This document shows, in pieces, positions 60,054-64,000 of a DNA stretch of 64,000 nt. Both the position numbers and the translations under genes were made by a program. Location: the NCBI GenBank assembly GCA_036747295.1, contig DAIOCN010000004.1, positions 68,830 through 132,829 on the forward strand. Direction: 5' to 3'. Numbering within the stretch: the stretch's first letter is position 1; every line of letters begins with the position of its first letter. The notes beneath the pieces were generated by a model. It worked only from the letters and a program-made list of their open reading frames with translations, made no database searches and had not been told where the DNA came from. Source of the stretch: UBA4736 sp002404015 (GTDB lineage Bacteria; Chloroflexota; Dormibacteria; Dormibacterales; Dormibacteraceae).

Positions 60054-61189
60054 CCCCTCGGACCCTTCCCTACTTCGGGCTGGGAGCGGGGGCCTTCCTC
60101 GCCCTCTACCTGCCCCAGCCCCTGCTGCCCGAGCTGGATCGCGACCTGGGCACCAGCCCGGCCGTGACAAGCCTGGTCATGACCGCCGCCCTGCTCGGCT
60201 TCGCGCTGGCCGGCCTGCTGCCGGGCGGCGAACCGGCCCGAACGCTGCGCTGGGCGATGTGGCTGACCGTCGCCGGCAGCCTGGCGGCTGCGGTGAGCCC
60301 CAACCTCGCGGTCCTCCTGCCGGCGCGGGCCGCCCAGGGCGTCGGGGTCGGCCTGTTGGTCGCCGGCGGCCTGGCCGATGTGCCGCGCCGGCTGCCGCCC
60401 GCGATCGCCGGGCGGGTCACAGGCGCGCTCATCTCGGGCACGGCCCTGGGCGGGCTGTTGGGCCGGGTCATCGGCTACACCGGCAATTTCCTCACGTGGC
60501 GAGGCGCCTTCGCGGTGGGCGGCGCCGGCGTGCTGGCGGTGGTCTTGCTGAGCCTTCGTGGCCTGCCCTTCGGCGGCTCCGGCGAGGCGCCCCCGCCGGC
60601 TCGCTCCGGTGGAGCGCCGCTCTCGCTCCTGGCTGCGGGGCTGTTCATCCTGTTCGTCTCCGTCGGAATGTTCGACCTGCTCCCCTACCGGCTGAAGGCG
60701 GCGCCCTTTCACCTCTCCAACACCTACGCCGACCTGGTCTACCTGGTGTTCATCCCGGCCACCGTGTTCGGAGTGGTGGCGGGGCGGGCCGTCGACCGCT
60801 TCGGCACCCGCGCCACCATCGTCGCCACGGCCGCCGCTGCGGTGGTGCTGATGCTGGTCGGCCTGGTTCCGAGCATCCCGGCGATCGCCCTGGCCGCCAT
60901 GGCCGGGATCTGCGGCACGGTCGGCCTGCACGTCGCGCACAGCGGGGCCGCCGCCGGCTACGGCCGGGCGGCGGTCGGTCGCTACCTGGCGGCGTACTAC
61001 GTGGGCGGCGCGGCGGCGGCGCCGTTGACGGCCGCCGGTTACCTGCGATGGGGCTGGGCCGGCGTGATCCTGCCGCTCTGCGCCGCCACGCTGGTGGTCG
61101 CCCTACTGGCGATGGCCAGAAAGGATGCCGACGGTGCCGAGCGTCAGAAGATCGATCCTCGGATCCCGCCAGCCGGCGGACTCGGCTAG
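60050..61189 (+). CDS. MFS-family transporter, CTG start
   Basis: Major-facilitator protein of 379 aa from CTG 60050. Its first helix reads LPYFGLGAGAFLALYLPQPL, then LLPELDRDLGTSPAVTSLVM, the usual TM1 and loop of a DHA1-like MFS. The first standard start, GTG 60164, would delete this helix; CTG overlaps the synthase TGA as CTGA. Later signs: AARAAQGVGVGLLVAGGLAD and VAGRAVDRFGTRATIVATAA (loop 8-9 GRxxDRxG motif). About twelve helices. Substrate unknown. Its 3' end overlaps the convergent methyltransferase by 87 bp. Confidence 0.86.
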   Translation: MTPRTLPYFGLGAGAFLALYLPQPLLPELDRDLGTSPAVTSLVMTAALLGFALAGLLPGGEPARTLRWAMWLTVAGSLAAAVSPNLAVLLPARAAQGVGVGLLVAGGLADVPRRLPPAIAGRVTGALISGTALGGLLGRVIGYTGNFLTWRGAFAVGGAGVLAVVLLSLRGLPFGGSGEAPPPARSGGAPLSLLAAGLFILFVSVGMFDLLPYRLKAAPFHLSNTYADLVYLVFIPATVFGVVAGRAVDRFGTRATIVATAAAAVVLMLVGLVPSIPAIALAAMAGICGTVGLHVAHSGAAAGYGRAAVGRYLAAYYVGGAAAAPLTAAGYLRWGWAGVILPLCAATLVVALLAMARKDADGAERQKIDPRIPPAGGLG

Positions 61190-61789
61190 GGCGGCCAGCT
61201 CCTCGGGCGTCCGATAGGAGTCGACCGTGTCGCTGAGGTAGCGGTAGGCCTGGGGCTGGCCCGAGATCCAGCCCCCCAGGAGCGGCAGCACGCTGCGCAG
61301 ATACGTCCGGTAGAGGCCGCCGACCAGGCCCCGCCGGGGCCGCACGAACTCCAGGACGACGGCCCTGCCCCTAGGGCGGAGGACCCGCAGCATCTCGCGG
61401 AGCCCCCGCTCCGGCTCGGCGAAGTTGCGCAGCCCGAAAGCCACGGTCACCGCGTCGAACACGCCGTCCCGGAACGGCAGCGCCAGCCCATCGCCGCGGA
61501 CGTACGAGGGTCCGCGGGCGTGCTCCGCGGCGACCGCCAGCATGCCTGCGCTGAAGTCGAGGCCCACGACCATGCCGCCTCCGGCCAGCCGTCTCAGCTC
61601 GAGGCTGAGCTTGCCCGAGCCACAGGCCACGTCGAGCGCCGTGCCGCCCTTGCCGAGGCCGGTCGCGGAGGCGGTGCGCCGGCGCCAGCGGCCGTCGGCG
61701 CCGCCTGACAGCACCGTGTTGAGAAGGTCGTAGCGACCCGCCAGACGATCGAACATCGCCTGGACGGCGGCCGGGTCACGCTCGGGCAT
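61103..61789 (-). CDS. Demethylmenaquinone/UbiE-type methyltransferase
   Basis: SAM-dependent C-methyltransferase of 228 aa. Signs: MFDRLAGRYDLLNTVLSGGA near the N-terminus, the SAM motif LDVACGSGKLSLEL, FDAVTVAFGLRNFAEPERGL and AYRYLSDTVDSYRTPEELAA, all typical of MenG/UbiE. Probably methylates demethylmenaquinone, which fits the polyprenyl synthase encoded just opposite. ATG 61789 overlaps the epimerase end by 14 nt. The long (87 bp) tail overlap with the MFS gene means both C-termini are constrained by each other. Confidence 0.9.
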   Translation of the reverse strand: MPERDPAAVQAMFDRLAGRYDLLNTVLSGGADGRWRRRTASATGLGKGGTALDVACGSGKLSLELRRLAGGGMVVGLDFSAGMLAVAAEHARGPSYVRGDGLALPFRDGVFDAVTVAFGLRNFAEPERGLREMLRVLRPRGRAVVLEFVRPRRGLVGGLYRTYLRSVLPLLGGWISGQPQAYRYLSDTVDSYRTPEELAALAESAGWRDPRIDLLTLGTVGILSGHRQ

Positions 61790-62726
61790 GCCAGAGCCGA
61801 AGCAGCTCGGCCTCGCGCTCGGCCGAGAGGCTTTCAGCCGGTGGCCGGAGGCGTCCGCCGCTGTCCTGGGTGGGCGGCGGCCCCGAGCGGCCGAGCGCCC
61901 ACTGCAGGGTGGCCTGCCAGGACTCGCGCCAGGGTCGCGGGCTCAGACCGGACGCCCGGGCCCGCCGGGTGTCGACCCGGCGTCCCCACTCGGGCGGGAT
62001 CCAGAGAGGCATCTCCGTGTATGGCGTGACGTCGTGCTCGAGCAGGAAATCGTCAGCGACCCAGGTGACCTCGCCGCCGGCCAGAAGCTCCCCCATCGGC
62101 ACGCCCTCGTTGACGGCGTTTAAAGAACCGGCCGTGCCCTCCTGCATCAGCGACAGCGAGAACGCCGCGAGGTCCCGGACGTCGATGAACTGGCACTCCC
62201 GCTCGGGGTCCCCGGGGCCCAGCACCTCGCCGCCGCGGTGGATGCGCAGCGGCCAGTAGGTGAAGCGCTCGGTGGGGTCGTCCGGCCCGACGATCAGCCC
62301 GGGCCGGATGACGAGCGAGTCCGCCGGCAGTAGGTCCTCGCAGGCCGCCTTCAGGCCCGGGTATTCCTGGTCGACGTCCTCAATGGCGGGGTCCGCCAAG
62401 GAGCGCCGGGGCGAGTCTTCCAGCGTGCCCTGGCCCTCGTAGACGGAGACCGAGGAGAAAAAGCAGTAGCGGCCCAGGCCGGCCGCCACTGACTGGCGAA
62501 CCAGCCGGGGCAGGTAGCCGGACGTGTCCACCACCCAGTCCCAGCTCCGGCCGCCCAGGGCTCCCAGGCCGGCTTCGCGGTCGCCGCGGACCTGCTCCAC
62601 GTCGGGAAAGGCGCCGGGATCGCTGCGCCCCCGGTTGAAGAGCGTGACCTCGTGGCCGCCGGCCAGCGCGGCCTCGACGAGGTGGCGGCCAAGGAAGACG
62701 GTACCGCCGAGGACCAGGACTCTCAG
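61776..62726 (-). CDS. NAD-dependent epimerase/dehydratase (extended SDR), CTG start
   Basis: Extended SDR of 316 aa. From CTG 62726 it begins LRVLVLGGTVFLGRHLVEAA, LAGGHEVTLFNRG, the textbook family N-terminus. Other blocks: YCFFSSVSVYEGQGTL, LVIRPGLIVGPDDPTERFTY, INAVNEGVP-like LNAVNEGVPMGELLAGG. The CTG overlaps the thiolase TGA as CTGA; the frame upstream (to 62774) has no similarity, and no ATG or GTG sits near the family start. A paralog is at 8389. Substrate unknown. Part of the thiolase-epimerase-MenG run. Confidence 0.87.
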   Translation of the reverse strand: MRVLVLGGTVFLGRHLVEAALAGGHEVTLFNRGRSDPGAFPDVEQVRGDREAGLGALGGRSWDWVVDTSGYLPRLVRQSVAAGLGRYCFFSSVSVYEGQGTLEDSPRRSLADPAIEDVDQEYPGLKAACEDLLPADSLVIRPGLIVGPDDPTERFTYWPLRIHRGGEVLGPGDPERECQFIDVRDLAAFSLSLMQEGTAGSLNAVNEGVPMGELLAGGEVTWVADDFLLEHDVTPYTEMPLWIPPEWGRRVDTRRARASGLSPRPWRESWQATLQWALGRSGPPPTQDSGGRLRPPAESLSAEREAELLRLWHARA

Positions 62727-63934
62727 GCCACGCGTTCCCAGATCGAGGCGATGCCCTGGCCGACGCCGATGCACATGGTGGCGAGGCCGTAGCGGGCATC
62801 CCGAAGGCCCAGCTCGGTGACCAGGGTGCCAACCAGCCGGGCACCGCTGCAGCCCAGCGGGTGGCCGAGCGCGATCGCGCCGCCGTTGACGTTCACCTTC
62901 GACTCGTCGAGGCCGAGCAGCCGCATGCAGGCCACCGCCTGGGCCGCGAAGGCCTCGTTCAGCTCGGCCACGTCGATGTCGCCGATCTCGATGCCCGCGT
63001 GGTCGAGGGCCTTCATCGAGGCCGGCACCGGCCCGATCCCCATGTAGCTGGGATGGACCCCGGCCGCGGCGCTCGCCACGAACCTGGCCAGCGGCTTGAG
63101 CCCGCGTCGCTCGGCCTCTCGCGCGGACATCAGCACCATTGCCGCCGCGCCGTCGTTGAGAGGCGAGGCGTTGCCGGCCGTCACGCTGCCGTTCTCCTCA
63201 AAGACAGGTCGGAGGCGGCCCAGCGAGTCCATCGAGGCGTCGGGCCGCGGCCCCTCGTCCGCCTCGACCAGGATGGCTTCGCCCTTCCGCTGCGGGACGC
63301 TGACAGGCGTGATCTCGGCCTGGAAGCGGCCTGCCGCCTGGGCGGTCACGGCGTGCTGGTGGCTGCGCAGGGCAAACTCGTCCTGCTCCTCGCGCCCGAT
63401 CTCGTACTTCTGGGCGACTCGCTCGGCCGTCTCCCCCATCTGAAGAGTCCCGTACAGCTCGGCCATCCTGGGGTTGACAAGCCGCCAGCCCAGGGAGGTG
63501 TCGTAGACCGTTTGGGGACCGCGCGGGAAGCCGCCGGCCGGCTTCGCCATCACCCAGGGGGCCCGGGTCATGCTCTCGACCCCTCCGGCGACCATGACGT
63601 CGGCGGCGCCGGCCTGAATCTCGCGGGCGGCCGTGATGGCGGCCTGCATCCCCGACCCGCAGAGCCGGTTGACGGTCTGGCCGGGGACCTCGACCGGGAA
63701 ACCGGCCAGCAGGAGGCCCATCCGGGCCACGTTCCGATTGTCCTCACCGGCCTGGTTGGCGCAGCCCATGATCACGTCGGCCACTTCGTCGGGCTTCACG
63801 CCGGCTCTGGCGACCGCCTCCTTCAGGGCGACGGCCGCAAGGTCGTCCGGCCGTACGTCCTTCAGCTGGCCGCCATAGCGCCCCAACGGGGTCCTGGCGA
63901 AGGAGACGACGACTGCGTCCTGCAGCTCGGCCAT
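62723..63934 (-). CDS. Thiolase, acetyl-CoA C-acetyltransferase-like
   Basis: Thiolase of 403 aa that makes or cleaves beta-ketoacyl-CoA. Active-site Cys in QTVNRLCGSGMQAAITAARE, other catalytic residues in NVNGGAIALGHPLGCSGARL (His) and ATMCIGVGQGIASI (second Cys). Near the N-terminus SFARTPLGRYGGQLKDVRPD is typical of biosynthetic-type thiolases. The ATG at 63934 follows TAGTGT with a TTACGG upstream. Can supply or consume acetyl-CoA in the fatty-acid or aromatic routes seen in this window. Overlaps the epimerase as CTGA. Confidence 0.96.
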   Translation of the reverse strand: MAELQDAVVVSFARTPLGRYGGQLKDVRPDDLAAVALKEAVARAGVKPDEVADVIMGCANQAGEDNRNVARMGLLLAGFPVEVPGQTVNRLCGSGMQAAITAAREIQAGAADVMVAGGVESMTRAPWVMAKPAGGFPRGPQTVYDTSLGWRLVNPRMAELYGTLQMGETAERVAQKYEIGREEQDEFALRSHQHAVTAQAAGRFQAEITPVSVPQRKGEAILVEADEGPRPDASMDSLGRLRPVFEENGSVTAGNASPLNDGAAAMVLMSAREAERRGLKPLARFVASAAAGVHPSYMGIGPVPASMKALDHAGIEIGDIDVAELNEAFAAQAVACMRLLGLDESKVNVNGGAIALGHPLGCSGARLVGTLVTELGLRDARYGLATMCIGVGQGIASIWERVA

Positions 63935-63985
63935 CAGGGGCGGGACACTAGTGGACCGTAACGGTCATTTGACTAGCAGCGGTGG

Positions 63986-64000
63986 TAAAATGAGGCATGT
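63986..64000 (+). promoter_or_regulatory. Putative promoter and start of a gene beyond the right edge
   Basis: TAAAAT at 63986-63991 followed 5 nt later by ATG at 63997-63999. It resembles the short-spacing -10/start arrangement of other genes here, divergent from thiolase. Too little sequence remains to identify a product. Confidence 0.3.

Overview
The window is a high-GC (roughly two-thirds G+C by eye) bacterial chromosome segment, packed with protein genes on both strands. I found no rRNA, tRNA, CRISPR array, prophage or full-length insertion sequence. Short gaps, many 1-8 nt gene overlaps, many GTG starts, start codons 6-7 nt behind a TAnnnT box, an F420-type oxidoreductase, WhiA next to gap, and a mycobacterial-type two-SDR acyl-CoA reductase together suggest an uncultured actinobacterial or Chloroflexota/Dormibacterota-like soil lineage. 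That placement is inference.

Layout. 1-5.2 kb: whiA-gap (minus), divergent from a 2-oxoacid dehydrogenase E1 alpha/beta pair, then an M24 peptidase. 5.2-12.6 kb: a frameshifted PPOX-fold gene, an Nramp-like transporter, small enzymes, and uvrC with a RapZ-like gene lacking its kinase half. 12.7-22.2 kb: a two-SDR acyl-CoA reductase, an M32 carboxypeptidase, uvrA, two PaaI thioesterases and uvrB. 22.3-25.6 kb: a minus-strand run of a cobalamin riboswitch, a DUF4430 lipoprotein, a broken EcfT/EcfS chimera, moeA and a TMEM175-type channel. 25.8-34.6 kb: a MacB-like ABC protein, three PAP2 phosphatases, a papain-like hydrolase, cutA, fpg and polA. 34.7-39.9 kb: a bifunctional nuclease, MgtC, an HTH protein, DegV, an MBL hydrolase, SCP2, a MITE-like element, a lipoprotein and a DksA/TraR protein. 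40-54.2 kb: a catabolic block with aldehyde dehydrogenase, enoyl-CoA hydratase, an Eis-like acetyltransferase, a CoA-transferase pair, aroC, DinB, a molybdenum reductase resembling 4-hydroxybenzoyl-CoA reductase, and two tandem amidohydrolases. 54.2-64 kb: an eda pseudogene, signalling proteins, TetR, a YjbQ-polyprenyl diphosphate synthase fusion, MFS, MenG/UbiE, an epimerase and a thiolase.

How the genes may work together. The DNA-repair set uvrA, uvrB, uvrC, fpg and polA lies within 25 kb. MoeA could serve the molybdenum reductase, whose products could pass to the CoA-transferase, hydratase and thiolase. The polyprenyl synthase fusion and the MenG-like methyltransferase fit menaquinone synthesis.

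The most unusual signals are: (1) six genes that seem to start with CTG inside a CTGA overlap with the upstream TGA stop; (2) a B12-riboswitch operon whose ECF transporter has collapsed into a T/S chimera with an in-frame TGA; (3) the YjbQ-prenyltransferase fusion; (4) one 10-bp palindrome that appears to be the -10 box of two divergent leaderless genes; (5) an apparent ATT start on whiA; (6) a 4-HBCR-like reductase with Gln at the usual catalytic Glu.
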